The translations under genes and the position numbers were made by a program. A stretch of 64,000 nt of DNA, from positions 146,955 through 210,954 of the forward strand of contig NZ_JACHXD010000006.1 in assembly GCF_014191875.1 (NCBI RefSeq), in the 5' to 3' direction. The notes below the pieces were generated by a model. It was not told where the DNA came from. It searched no databases and saw only the letters and a program-made list of their open reading frames with translations. This document shows positions 36,607-44,431 of this stretch, piece after piece. Numbering within the stretch: the first letter of the stretch is position 1; each line of letters begins with the position of its first letter. This DNA is from Pseudoduganella violacea. GTDB lineage: Bacteria > Pseudomonadota > Gammaproteobacteria > Burkholderiales > Burkholderiaceae_D.

Positions 36607-38663
36607 CGAGATTGCATCAACAGGGTGTTCAGCCGTTTGACTGAATGGGTTCGACCACCGCTGTCCGGCACGCCATATTGCAGGGCGCCGTACAGCTCCA
36701 GAAATTCTTTCATGGCAGCTTTTTTATCCTCGGGCAAGGCGGCGGCCAGGATGCGCGCGGCATAGCTGCGCGGGCCTTCGTCGGCCGCGCGCGGCAGGCC
36801 GCGCCGCGCCATCTGCCGGCAGAAAGCCTGGTAGGCCGTGTCCACGGGATCGCGTCCACGGCCGGCGCGCAGGCGCTGCGCGGCGAACAGCAGCAGGGCC
36901 ACCAGGACCAGGCCGAGCGCACTGCGCCAGTTGCCGAGCGCGAAATTTAGTTCCGCAAGGAAATTTCGCTGCCTTTCTGGATTGTAATCCAGGACCCATT
37001 GATTCCAAGAATTATTTATCGCATTGGCATTAAAACGCAGCCAGGAAAGCCACGATTCGCGGTCGTTTTGCAAGTCCACCAAGCCGGCCAGCCCCTCCAG
37101 GCCGAAGGGCGGCTCGGCCGGGATGGCGCGCGCCAGGCTTTGCTCGACGCGCTGCGGAGCAACGGCGGCGGTGGGATCGACGCGCTGCCAGCCTTGTTCG
37201 CCGAGCCAGACTTCGGCCCAGGCATGGGCGTCGGACTGGCGCACGAGCAGGTAGCCGTCGACCGGATTCAGCTCGCCGCCCTGGTAGCCGGTGACCACCC
37301 GCGCCGGAATGCCGGCCGCGCGCATCAGGTAGACGAAGGCGCTGGCGTAATGCTCACAAAAGCCGGCGCGGCTGGCGAACAGGAATTCGTCCACCGCGTC
37401 GCGGCCCAGGGCGGGCGGCGTCAGGGTGTAGCGATACGGCTCGCTGCGGAATTTGCGCAGCACGGCGCGCACCGCTCCCTGCGGGTCGTTCAGCGCGCGC
37501 AGGCTGGCCGCCAGTTCCAGCGCGCGCGGATTGAAGCCTGGCGGCAGCTGGCGCCATTGCGCCGTGCGCGCCGGACTGGCCTCGCCCTTCAGGCTGAAAT
37601 CGGGGTAAGCCTTGGCGCGGTAGCGCAGGCGCTCGTGCAGCGGTTCCAGCACATAGCTTTCCAGCTCGTCGCTGCTGCGCAGGCGCTGGCCGGGGATGCT
37701 CAGATCCGGCTCGGTGAATTCGAGCGTGAACAGGAAGCGCTTGCCGCTCGGCTCCATGGTGATTTCGTGGCGGATGCCGGGGCCGCGCAGATGGATGCTG
37801 AGGCCCGCCGGCAGGCCGCCGCGGTACAGCGGACGGCCGCTGCGGGTCCAGGTGCGGCCGTCGTAGTTGCCGAGCACCACGCCGCGCCAGTACAGCTGGT
37901 TTTGCCGTGGCCGGGGATCGAAGAAGCGCACGCGGAAGGCGATGTCGTCGGAGGCGGCAAGGCTGGACAGGCTGCCCGGCGCCATCGTGTCGGAAATGCC
38001 GGTGCGCCCGCTGCGCGCATCGCCCGGCAAGCCCCATAGCGGCCCCTGGATGCGCGGGAAGGCGACGAACAGCAGCAAGCCCAAAGGCGCGGCCACCAGG
38101 AAGATGCGCGCCGCCATCAGCAGGCGCTGTTTCAGCGGCGGCACGATGCCGGTGTACTGGAAGGTGACCAGGGCTGTCAGCAGCATGACGATGGTGGCCA
38201 TCATCGTCAACGCGGTGAAGATGCTTTGCGAGTAGAAGAAGTCGGTCAGCAGCAGGAAAAAGCAGAGGAAGACCACCACATACAGGTCGCGCCGCGCCTG
38301 CATTTCCAGCAGCTTGAAGGCCAGCAGCAGGGCCAGCATGGCGACGCCGGGATCGCGTCCCAGTAGGGTGCGGAAGGACAGGTAGACGCCGCCCATGGCC
38401 AGCACCGACACCGGCAGCAGGATCCACAGCGGCGGCAGGCGGCGGCCCAGCAGGGTGATGGCGGCGCGCCAGGCCAGCGTGAGCGTGGCGGTGACGCTGG
38501 TCCACAGCGGCAAGTGGGCGAAGTGCGGCAGCAGCACCATCAGCGCAGCCAGTAGCAGGAGCAGGGTGTCGGCCTTGTCGCGCGTCATGCGCGCCACCAG
38601 GCCCAGTACCGGCGTCGGCGTGGCTGGCGGCAGGGCGCCGATGTCGGGCGGGGCGGGCTTCAT
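36603..38663 (-). CDS. TgpA-type membrane transglutaminase-like protein (DUF3488/DUF4129)
   Basis: The 686-residue inner-membrane protein has about six N-terminal transmembrane helices (residues 30-210), a large periplasmic region with a transglutaminase-like core, and one C-terminal helix at about 590-610 before a cytoplasmic DUF4129 tail. The catalytic triad is visible: Cys in RAGFCEHYASAFVYLMRAAG, His in SDAHAWAEVWLG and Asp in RVDPTAAV. The best known homologue is TgpA of Pseudomonas, essential there but of unclear substrate. It is coupled by ATGA overlaps to DUF58 upstream and mltB downstream. Confidence 0.93.
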   Translation of the reverse strand: MKPAPPDIGALPPATPTPVLGLVARMTRDKADTLLLLLAALMVLLPHFAHLPLWTSVTATLTLAWRAAITLLGRRLPPLWILLPVSVLAMGGVYLSFRTLLGRDPGVAMLALLLAFKLLEMQARRDLYVVVFLCFFLLLTDFFYSQSIFTALTMMATIVMLLTALVTFQYTGIVPPLKQRLLMAARIFLVAAPLGLLLFVAFPRIQGPLWGLPGDARSGRTGISDTMAPGSLSSLAASDDIAFRVRFFDPRPRQNQLYWRGVVLGNYDGRTWTRSGRPLYRGGLPAGLSIHLRGPGIRHEITMEPSGKRFLFTLEFTEPDLSIPGQRLRSSDELESYVLEPLHERLRYRAKAYPDFSLKGEASPARTAQWRQLPPGFNPRALELAASLRALNDPQGAVRAVLRKFRSEPYRYTLTPPALGRDAVDEFLFASRAGFCEHYASAFVYLMRAAGIPARVVTGYQGGELNPVDGYLLVRQSDAHAWAEVWLGEQGWQRVDPTAAVAPQRVEQSLARAIPAEPPFGLEGLAGLVDLQNDRESWLSWLRFNANAINNSWNQWVLDYNPERQRNFLAELNFALGNWRSALGLVLVALLLFAAQRLRAGRGRDPVDTAYQAFCRQMARRGLPRAADEGPRSYAARILAAALPEDKKAAMKEFLELYGALQYGVPDSGGRTHSVKRLNTLLMQSR

Positions 38664-39655
38664 GCCGCCCCCTCGCCGCCGTACAGGGCCAGGGCGCGCA
38701 GACAGGCGGCGCGGTGGGCCTCGCCCAGCGCGGACGGGAAATGCTGCTGGCCGAGGCGGAAGGCGTAGGGCAGGGCGCGCTGCTCGGCTTCCAGTACCCA
38801 GCGCGTCATGCGCGACAGGCGCAGTTCCAGATCAAGCGTGGGTGGCAGCTGTGCGAAATCGAGACTCAGCTCGGCCACCGCGCCGCCTTCGAAATGCTTG
38901 GTCAGCAGCTGGCCGCTGGCCGGATCGAGGCGGGCGATCTGGCGCCAGGCCAGGTGGCGCATCGGATCGCCCGGCTGGTAGCTGCGGATGCCGGCGAAAT
39001 TGTCCAGGCCGACCTGTCCATGCCCGTCCTCGCTGGCCGCGCCGCTGGTGGGCAGCGGCGGCGCGTCATATTCGGGGAAAGGATAGACCAGCACCTTCAG
39101 GTCGGGCAGCCAGTAGCTCCAGGCGCCGAACAGGCCGAGCGGAAAGCGCGTGAACAGGCGCACGCGCGGCGCCGCCAGCCAGCCGCGCCGTGCGGTGGGC
39201 GCGGCCAGCACCACGCTGGCGCTGGCGCCGGCCAGCACATCGGCCACATGGCGCGGCGCGCCCTGTTCCTGGAAGCCGAGCCAGACGGCGTAACGGTCGC
39301 GCCGTCCCGGGTTATGCAGATGCAGCTCGAATTGCGCCTCCTCGCCCGCGAACACGGGCTGGGCGCGGCCCGGCGCCAGGCGCAGCAAGCCCAGATTGCG
39401 CGCCGTCATCACCATATCGGCCACGGCGCAGGCGCCGGTGAAAAAGGTCAGCGCGAAACCCAGGCCGAGGTTGTAGTTGACCGCGCCGATCAGCATGATG
39501 AGCAGCAAGCCGCAGAAGGCCAGGCCGGCGCGCGTGGGCAGGATGAAAACGCGGCGCATCACCAGCAGCACTTCGCCCGGTTCGCGCGGGCCAAGCTGGA
39601 ACAGCCAGCGGTCGCGCGCCCGCTTTGCCGCCGCCATTGCGCCTGCGCCTATCAT
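38660..39655 (-). CDS. DUF58-domain membrane protein
   Basis: The protein has 331 residues and two adjacent transmembrane helices (about 40-80). A DUF58 region follows whose hallmark GIRSYQPGDPMRHLAWRQIA is clear, as is LLTKHFEGG. DUF58 proteins accompany MoxR ATPases and transglutaminase-like proteins and are thought to be chaperone clients or von Willebrand-like adaptors. The start is uncertain: ATG at 39655 or 39637, neither with a strong Shine-Dalgarno. It lies 16 bp after the MoxR gene. Confidence 0.9.
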   Translation of the reverse strand: MIGAGAMAAAKRARDRWLFQLGPREPGEVLLVMRRVFILPTRAGLAFCGLLLIMLIGAVNYNLGLGFALTFFTGACAVADMVMTARNLGLLRLAPGRAQPVFAGEEAQFELHLHNPGRRDRYAVWLGFQEQGAPRHVADVLAGASASVVLAAPTARRGWLAAPRVRLFTRFPLGLFGAWSYWLPDLKVLVYPFPEYDAPPLPTSGAASEDGHGQVGLDNFAGIRSYQPGDPMRHLAWRQIARLDPASGQLLTKHFEGGAVAELSLDFAQLPPTLDLELRLSRMTRWVLEAEQRALPYAFRLGQQHFPSALGEAHRAACLRALALYGGEGAA

Positions 39656-39671
39656 GGCCCGCTCATCGTCC

Positions 39672-40592
39672 TTACAGCGGCACCGACTTCTGCAGCTGCA
39701 GCACCAGGTCGCGGCTGCCCAGCGCCACGCCCTGCGCCGATTTCAGCGGCCGCAGACGGTGGGCGCAGACCGGCACCAGCATGGCTTGCACGTCTTCCGG
39801 GATCACATGGTCGCGCCCTTCGAGCGCGGCCCAGGCGCGCGCGGCCTGCAGCAGCGCCAGCGCGGCGCGCGGACTGAGTCCCTCGGCAAAGGCGCCGCTC
39901 TGGCGCGAAGCCTGGGCCAGCGCCTGCACATAGTCGATCAGCGCGGGCGCGGCGTGGATCTGGCGCAGGCTTTGCTGCGCGGCTGCCAGTTCGGCCGGCG
40001 CCATCAGGGCCGGCAGCGTTTTGAGCATGCGGCGCCGGTCCTCGCCCATCAGCAGGGCGCGTTCGGCGGCGGCGTCGGGATAGCCGAGCGAGAGGCATAT
40101 CAGGAAGCGGTCCAGCTGCGATTCGGGCAGCGGGAATGTGCCGATCTGGTGGGTCGGGTTCTGGGTGGCGATGACGAAAAACGGTTCGGGCAGCACGCGC
40201 GTCACGCCGTCGACCGAGACCTGGCGCTCTTCCATCGCCTCCAGCAGGCCCGATTGCGTCTTGGGAGTGGCGCGGTTGATTTCGTCGGCCAGCAGCACCT
40301 GGGTGAAGATCGGGCCGGGGTGGAAGGCGAAGCCGCCTTTTTCGCGGTCGTAGATGGAAATGCCCGCCACGTCGGCCGGCAGCAGGTCGCTGGTGAACTG
40401 GATACGGTTGAACTGCAGGCCCAGCGATATCGAGAGCGCATGCGCCAGCGTGGTCTTGCCCACGCCCGGCACGTCCTCCACCAGCAGGTGGCCGCCGGCC
40501 AGCAGGCAGGTCAGCGCTTGCCGCACTTGCAAGTCCTTGCCGACGATGACCTGGCCAACCTGCAGCGCAACATTATGGAATTTGGCGTACAT
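39672..40592 (-). CDS. MoxR-family AAA+ ATPase
   Basis: Cytoplasmic ATPase of 306 residues. The Walker A is EDVPGVGKTTLAHALS, Walker B is LLADEINRATPKTQSGLLEA, sensor 1 is FVIATQNPTHQIGTFPLPES, and the lid domain follows with GLSPRAALALLQAARAWA. MoxR ATPases act as chaperones that mature client enzymes. With the DUF58 and transglutaminase genes it forms a conserved three-gene module, here extended by mltB, which points to the cell envelope. An AGGATACC site precedes the start. Confidence 0.95.
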   Translation of the reverse strand: MYAKFHNVALQVGQVIVGKDLQVRQALTCLLAGGHLLVEDVPGVGKTTLAHALSISLGLQFNRIQFTSDLLPADVAGISIYDREKGGFAFHPGPIFTQVLLADEINRATPKTQSGLLEAMEERQVSVDGVTRVLPEPFFVIATQNPTHQIGTFPLPESQLDRFLICLSLGYPDAAAERALLMGEDRRRMLKTLPALMAPAELAAAQQSLRQIHAAPALIDYVQALAQASRQSGAFAEGLSPRAALALLQAARAWAALEGRDHVIPEDVQAMLVPVCAHRLRPLKSAQGVALGSRDLVLQLQKSVPL

Positions 40593-40665
40593 GGTATCCT
40601 GTTAAGTCCCCGGCTGATATGGGGTAGGGCTAGATTACCGCCATAGGCACACAGACACAAGCGAC

Positions 40666-41595
40666 ATGAGCACAGCAATTTACAGTCATCCCGACTGCCA
40701 GCGCCATGAAATGGGCGAGTGGCATCCCGAATCGCCGGCGCGGCTGCAAGCCATCGCCGACCAGCTGATTACTGCGCAAATCGACGCCTTCCTCGACCAC
40801 CGCGAAGCGCCGCTGGCCGACGTGGCCGATATCGCCCGCAACCACACGGCCAACGCCATCGCCATCGTGCGCGACAACCGTCCGTATCCGGGCGAGAGCC
40901 ACTATCCGATCGACGCCGACACCTCGATCAACGCCTACAGCTGGCAGGCCGCCTTGCGCGCGGCCGGCGCCGCGGTGGCGGCCACCGACGCCGTCATCGA
41001 TGGCGAGATCGACAACGCCTTCTGCGCGGTGCGCCCGCCCGGCCACCATGCGCGGCCGACCGAGCCGATGGGATTTTGCCTGTTCAATAACGTTGCCATC
41101 GCCGCCAAGCATGCGCTCGACGTGCGCGGCCTGGAACGCGTGGCCGTGATCGATTTCGACGTCCACCACGGCAACGGCACGGAAGAGTCGCTGCGCCATG
41201 AGCCGCGCGCGCTGATGGTGAGTTTTTTCCAGCATCCCTTCTATCCCTACACCGAGGCCGATCCGATCTCCGAGCACCTGGTGAACGTGCCGGTGCCGGC
41301 CCATACCAAGGGCGAGGCGGTGCGCCAGCTGGTGCAGGAAAAATGGCTGCCGGCCCTGCATGCCTTCCAGCCGCAGATGATCTTCATCTCGGCCGGCTTC
41401 GACGCCCACCGCGAGGATGAACTGGGCGGCATGGGCCTGGTGGAGGCGGACTATGTGTGGATGACGCAGCAGATCATGGACATCGCCAAGCTGTACGCCA
41501 AGGGCCGCATCGTCAGCTGCCTGGAAGGCGGCTACAGCCTGTCGGCCCTGGGCCGCAGCGTGGCGGCCCATGTCAAGACCCTGGCCGAACTCTAG
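40666..41595 (+). CDS. Histone-deacetylase-family (acetylpolyamine-type) amidohydrolase
   Basis: Zn-dependent deacetylase of 309 residues. Active-site segments are RPPGHHARPTEPMGFCLFNN, with the His pair; VIDFDVHHGNGTEE, with Asp and His zinc ligands; and ISAGFDAHREDELGG, with the third zinc ligand Asp. The GGYSLSALGRSV segment and the Tyr-equivalent near the C-terminus (LEGGYS) complete the site. Bacterial members deacetylate polyamines, acetoin-like or unknown small substrates. It diverges from the moxR gene. Confidence 0.93.
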   Translation: MSTAIYSHPDCQRHEMGEWHPESPARLQAIADQLITAQIDAFLDHREAPLADVADIARNHTANAIAIVRDNRPYPGESHYPIDADTSINAYSWQAALRAAGAAVAATDAVIDGEIDNAFCAVRPPGHHARPTEPMGFCLFNNVAIAAKHALDVRGLERVAVIDFDVHHGNGTEESLRHEPRALMVSFFQHPFYPYTEADPISEHLVNVPVPAHTKGEAVRQLVQEKWLPALHAFQPQMIFISAGFDAHREDELGGMGLVEADYVWMTQQIMDIAKLYAKGRIVSCLEGGYSLSALGRSVAAHVKTLAEL

Positions 41596-41674
41596 GCGGC
41601 CTGCCGGGCAAATAGGCAGCGGCGCCCCAAAACGGTAAAATAGCGGATTGTTCGACAGATTTAGAAGGCAGAAG

Positions 41675-42622
41675 ATGGCAATCCAATGGTTCCCGGGGCA
41701 TATGGCGGCCGCCAAGAAAAAGGCGGCCGAGCAGATGGCGGACGTCGATGTGGTGATCGAGGTGGTGGACGCCCGCTTGCCCGAGGCCAGCTGCAACCCG
41801 CTGGTGGAGGAGCTGCGCAAATTCCGCGGCCGTCCCTGCCTGAAGATCCTGAACAAGGTCGATCTGGCCGATCCCGACGCCACGGCGGCCTGGGTCACGC
41901 ACTATGAGCGCGATCCGGACGTGACGGCCTATGCCATGACGACCAAGAAGCCGGCCGACGTGGCGCGCGTGATCGACAAGGTGCGCGCGCTGGCGCCGCA
42001 CCGCGGCCAGCCGACCAAGCCGCTGCGCATGATGATCATGGGGATTCCCAACGTCGGCAAATCGACGCTGATGAACGCGCTGCTCAAGCGCCGCGTGGCC
42101 AAGGTGGGCGACGAGCCGGCCGTGACCAAGCAGCAGCAGAAAATCTACCTGGACCTGAACACGGTGCTGATCGACACGCCCGGCCTGCTGTGGCCGAAAA
42201 TCGCCATGCCGAGCGATGGCCTGATGCTGGCCGCCAGCCACGCCATCGGCGCCAATGCGCTGATCGAGGAAGAGGTGGCGGTGTTCCTGGCCGAAGAGCT
42301 GCTGCGCCGCTATCCGGCGCTGCTGAAGGCGCGCTATGGCCTGAAGGTGGAAGCGCTGGACGGCATCGGCGTGGTGGAAGGCGTGGCCATGCGGCGCGGC
42401 TACCGCGTGCGCGGCGGCGAGCCGGATTTCGAGAAAGCTTCGCACATGCTGCTGCAGGATTACCGCAGCGGCGTGCTGGGACGCATCTCGCTGGAAACCC
42501 CGCAAACGCGCGAAGCGGCGCTGGCCATCCACATCGAAGCGGAGCGCGTCAAGGCCGAAAAAGCCGCCATCAAGGCGGCCGAGAAGGAAGCCGAACGCAT
42601 GAAAGGCAAGCGCGGCACCTGA
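41675..42622 (+). CDS. ylqF: Ribosome biogenesis GTPase YlqF (circularly permuted)
   Basis: GTPase of 315 residues that helps mature the large ribosomal subunit (RbgA in Bacillus). The G motifs are in permuted order: G4 LNKVDLAD before G1 GIPNVGKSTLMNAL and G3 DTPGLLWPK. The N-terminus MAIQWFPGHMAAAKKK is diagnostic and sets the start at 41675, with AGAAGGCAGAAG upstream. The C-terminus is a Lys/Ala/Glu-rich helix. A TAAAAT -10-like element is at 41636-41641. Confidence 0.95.
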   Translation: MAIQWFPGHMAAAKKKAAEQMADVDVVIEVVDARLPEASCNPLVEELRKFRGRPCLKILNKVDLADPDATAAWVTHYERDPDVTAYAMTTKKPADVARVIDKVRALAPHRGQPTKPLRMMIMGIPNVGKSTLMNALLKRRVAKVGDEPAVTKQQQKIYLDLNTVLIDTPGLLWPKIAMPSDGLMLAASHAIGANALIEEEVAVFLAEELLRRYPALLKARYGLKVEALDGIGVVEGVAMRRGYRVRGGEPDFEKASHMLLQDYRSGVLGRISLETPQTREAALAIHIEAERVKAEKAAIKAAEKEAERMKGKRGT

Positions 42623-42629
42623 TGCAGCC

Positions 42630-43439
42630 TTAGCCTGCCGCCGCGCCGAAGCGGAAGCTCGACACCGCCAGCGCGCCGAAGAAATCATCCTCGTGGTATA
42701 CCTCGTGCGCGGCCTCGTCTTCGGCCGCGCCGGCCGCCACCATCAACGGCAGCAGATGCTCGGCGCGCGGATGGGCGGCCCGCGCCGACGGCGCGTTTTC
42801 CCAATCGAGCAAAGCCGCGCTGCGCTGTTGGGGCGGCAAGGCCATGACGGCGCGCAGCCAGGCGTCGAAGGCATGCGAGGCTGGCGCGCCATGGCCGTTG
42901 AACTGGCGCAGATTGTGGTAACTGAGGCCGCTGCCGACGATCAGCACGCCCTCGTCGCGCAAGGGCCGTAGCGCGCGGCCCGCCTCGATATGCGTGAGCG
43001 GATCGAGGCCGTGCTGGAGCGAGAGCTGCACGATCGGCACGTCGGCCTCGGGAAAGGCAGGGTACATGGCGCTGAAGGTGCCGTGGTCGAAACCGCGTTG
43101 CCCATCGAGCAGGGCCGCATGGCCGGCAGCCTGCAGCAGAGCGCGCACGCGCCCGGCCAGCGCCGGATCGCCCGGCGCGGGATACTGGATCTGGTAGGTG
43201 TGCGGCGGAAAACCCGAGTAATCGTAAATCATCGGCGGACGCGCGCTGGAAGACAGCGTGAATCGCGCCGTCTCCCAGTGCGCCGTGACGACCAGGATTG
43301 CCTTCGGCTTGCCGCCGATCTGACGCGGCAGGTCGCGCAAGGAGGCGTCCAGCTTGTCGTAAGTGTGGCCGAACTCCGCGCGCATGAAGGGCCAGGGGCC
43401 GCCGCCGTGGGACAGAAAATAAGTGGCTAAAGTGCTCAT
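42630..43439 (-). CDS. ygiD: DODA-type extradiol ring-opening dioxygenase
   Basis: Metal-dependent dioxygenase of 269 residues of the LigB/YgiD superfamily. Metal-site and family segments are FLSHGGGPWPFMRAEFG, VVTAHWET, GFDHGTFSAMYPAFPEADVP and VQLSLQHGLDP, with VGSGLSYHNLR further on. E. coli YgiD cleaves L-DOPA; the native substrate here is unknown. It is convergent with ylqF, the two stops being 8 bp apart. Confidence 0.92.
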   Translation of the reverse strand: MSTLATYFLSHGGGPWPFMRAEFGHTYDKLDASLRDLPRQIGGKPKAILVVTAHWETARFTLSSSARPPMIYDYSGFPPHTYQIQYPAPGDPALAGRVRALLQAAGHAALLDGQRGFDHGTFSAMYPAFPEADVPIVQLSLQHGLDPLTHIEAGRALRPLRDEGVLIVGSGLSYHNLRQFNGHGAPASHAFDAWLRAVMALPPQQRSAALLDWENAPSARAAHPRAEHLLPLMVAAGAAEDEAAHEVYHEDDFFGALAVSSFRFGAAAG

Positions 43440-43510
43440 ATCGAACCTGTGCTATCGAGCCTTTACTTTAGCCTTCGGCCACCTCTTTGCCAATCCTGAA
43501 AATATCGCAG

Positions 43511-44431
43511 TCAGGCATCGATACTTTCGATAGCCGGCGCCTTGACCTTGGCCGCCTTGGCCACGCCGCCGCCATGGCGGGCGTTATCCGCCTGGGCCAG
43601 CGCGATCAGGGCGAACAGACGCGCGCTGCGCATCCAGGCCAGCACCAGCACGATGGCCTGGGTCAGCAGCAGGCCGCCGATAAAGCCGATGACCTGTCCG
43701 GTCGGCGCGTTGACGCGCGCAATGCCCAGCAAGGCGGCCAACAGCAAGCCGCCCAGGCTCAGCGCCAGATACAGTCCCAGCACCGTGCCCGGATAGCGCG
43801 CCAACAGCTTCAGGCCGCGCCACCAGGCCTTGACGGCCGAATTGCGGCGCTTGTCGATGGCGAGCGCCGCGCGGCCCGCATCCAGCGTCAGATTGGCGAA
43901 GGCCAGCAGCACGATGCCGGCGATGGTCGCCAGCAGGGCCGCATTCTCGGCGCTGGAAGCCAGCACCGCCTTCTCGCCATGGCTCTCGGCCAGGGCATGC
44001 AGGCCTTGCGCCGCACCCAGCGCCAGGCCCACCGGCACGATGGCCCAGATCAGGGTGCGCAGCAGACGCGGATACTCGGCCAGACCGCCCGACCACAGGG
44101 CGCGGAAACCGAGCACCTGGTGGCTGCGCGCCGCCGTGATCACGCTGCCGCACAGCAGCGGCGACAGCAGCAGGGCCAGCACGGCGCTCAGCAGCGCGCC
44201 GTTGCGCACGCCGCCGCCTTGCTCGCGGAAGCCATGGATCAGGTCCGCCAGCGCCGGATGGTTGAGCGAGGTGGCCAGCTCGGGCGCCAGCACCGAGTGG
44301 CTCAGCACATTCAGGTATTGCCAGACGGGCAGGGCCAGCACCAGGGACGGCAGCAGCGTCACGCCGCACCACAGCACCAGCAGCCGCCATTGCAGGGCCG
44401 CGCGCGCGGCCTGGATCAGATGGGTTTTCAT
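43511..44431 (-). CDS. Multi-pass inner-membrane protein of unknown function
   Basis: The 306-residue protein has about six hydrophobic helices (roughly 20-38, 75-98, 125-148, 160-182, 215-240 and 250-275) and a charged C-terminal tail. No catalytic motif or known family is recognised. Its start overlaps the stop of the M1 peptidase gene by 4 bp, so the two are translated together and may act on the same process at the membrane. Confidence 0.8.
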   Translation of the reverse strand: MKTHLIQAARAALQWRLLVLWCGVTLLPSLVLALPVWQYLNVLSHSVLAPELATSLNHPALADLIHGFREQGGGVRNGALLSAVLALLLSPLLCGSVITAARSHQVLGFRALWSGGLAEYPRLLRTLIWAIVPVGLALGAAQGLHALAESHGEKAVLASSAENAALLATIAGIVLLAFANLTLDAGRAALAIDKRRNSAVKAWWRGLKLLARYPGTVLGLYLALSLGGLLLAALLGIARVNAPTGQVIGFIGGLLLTQAIVLVLAWMRSARLFALIALAQADNARHGGGVAKAAKVKAPAIESIDA

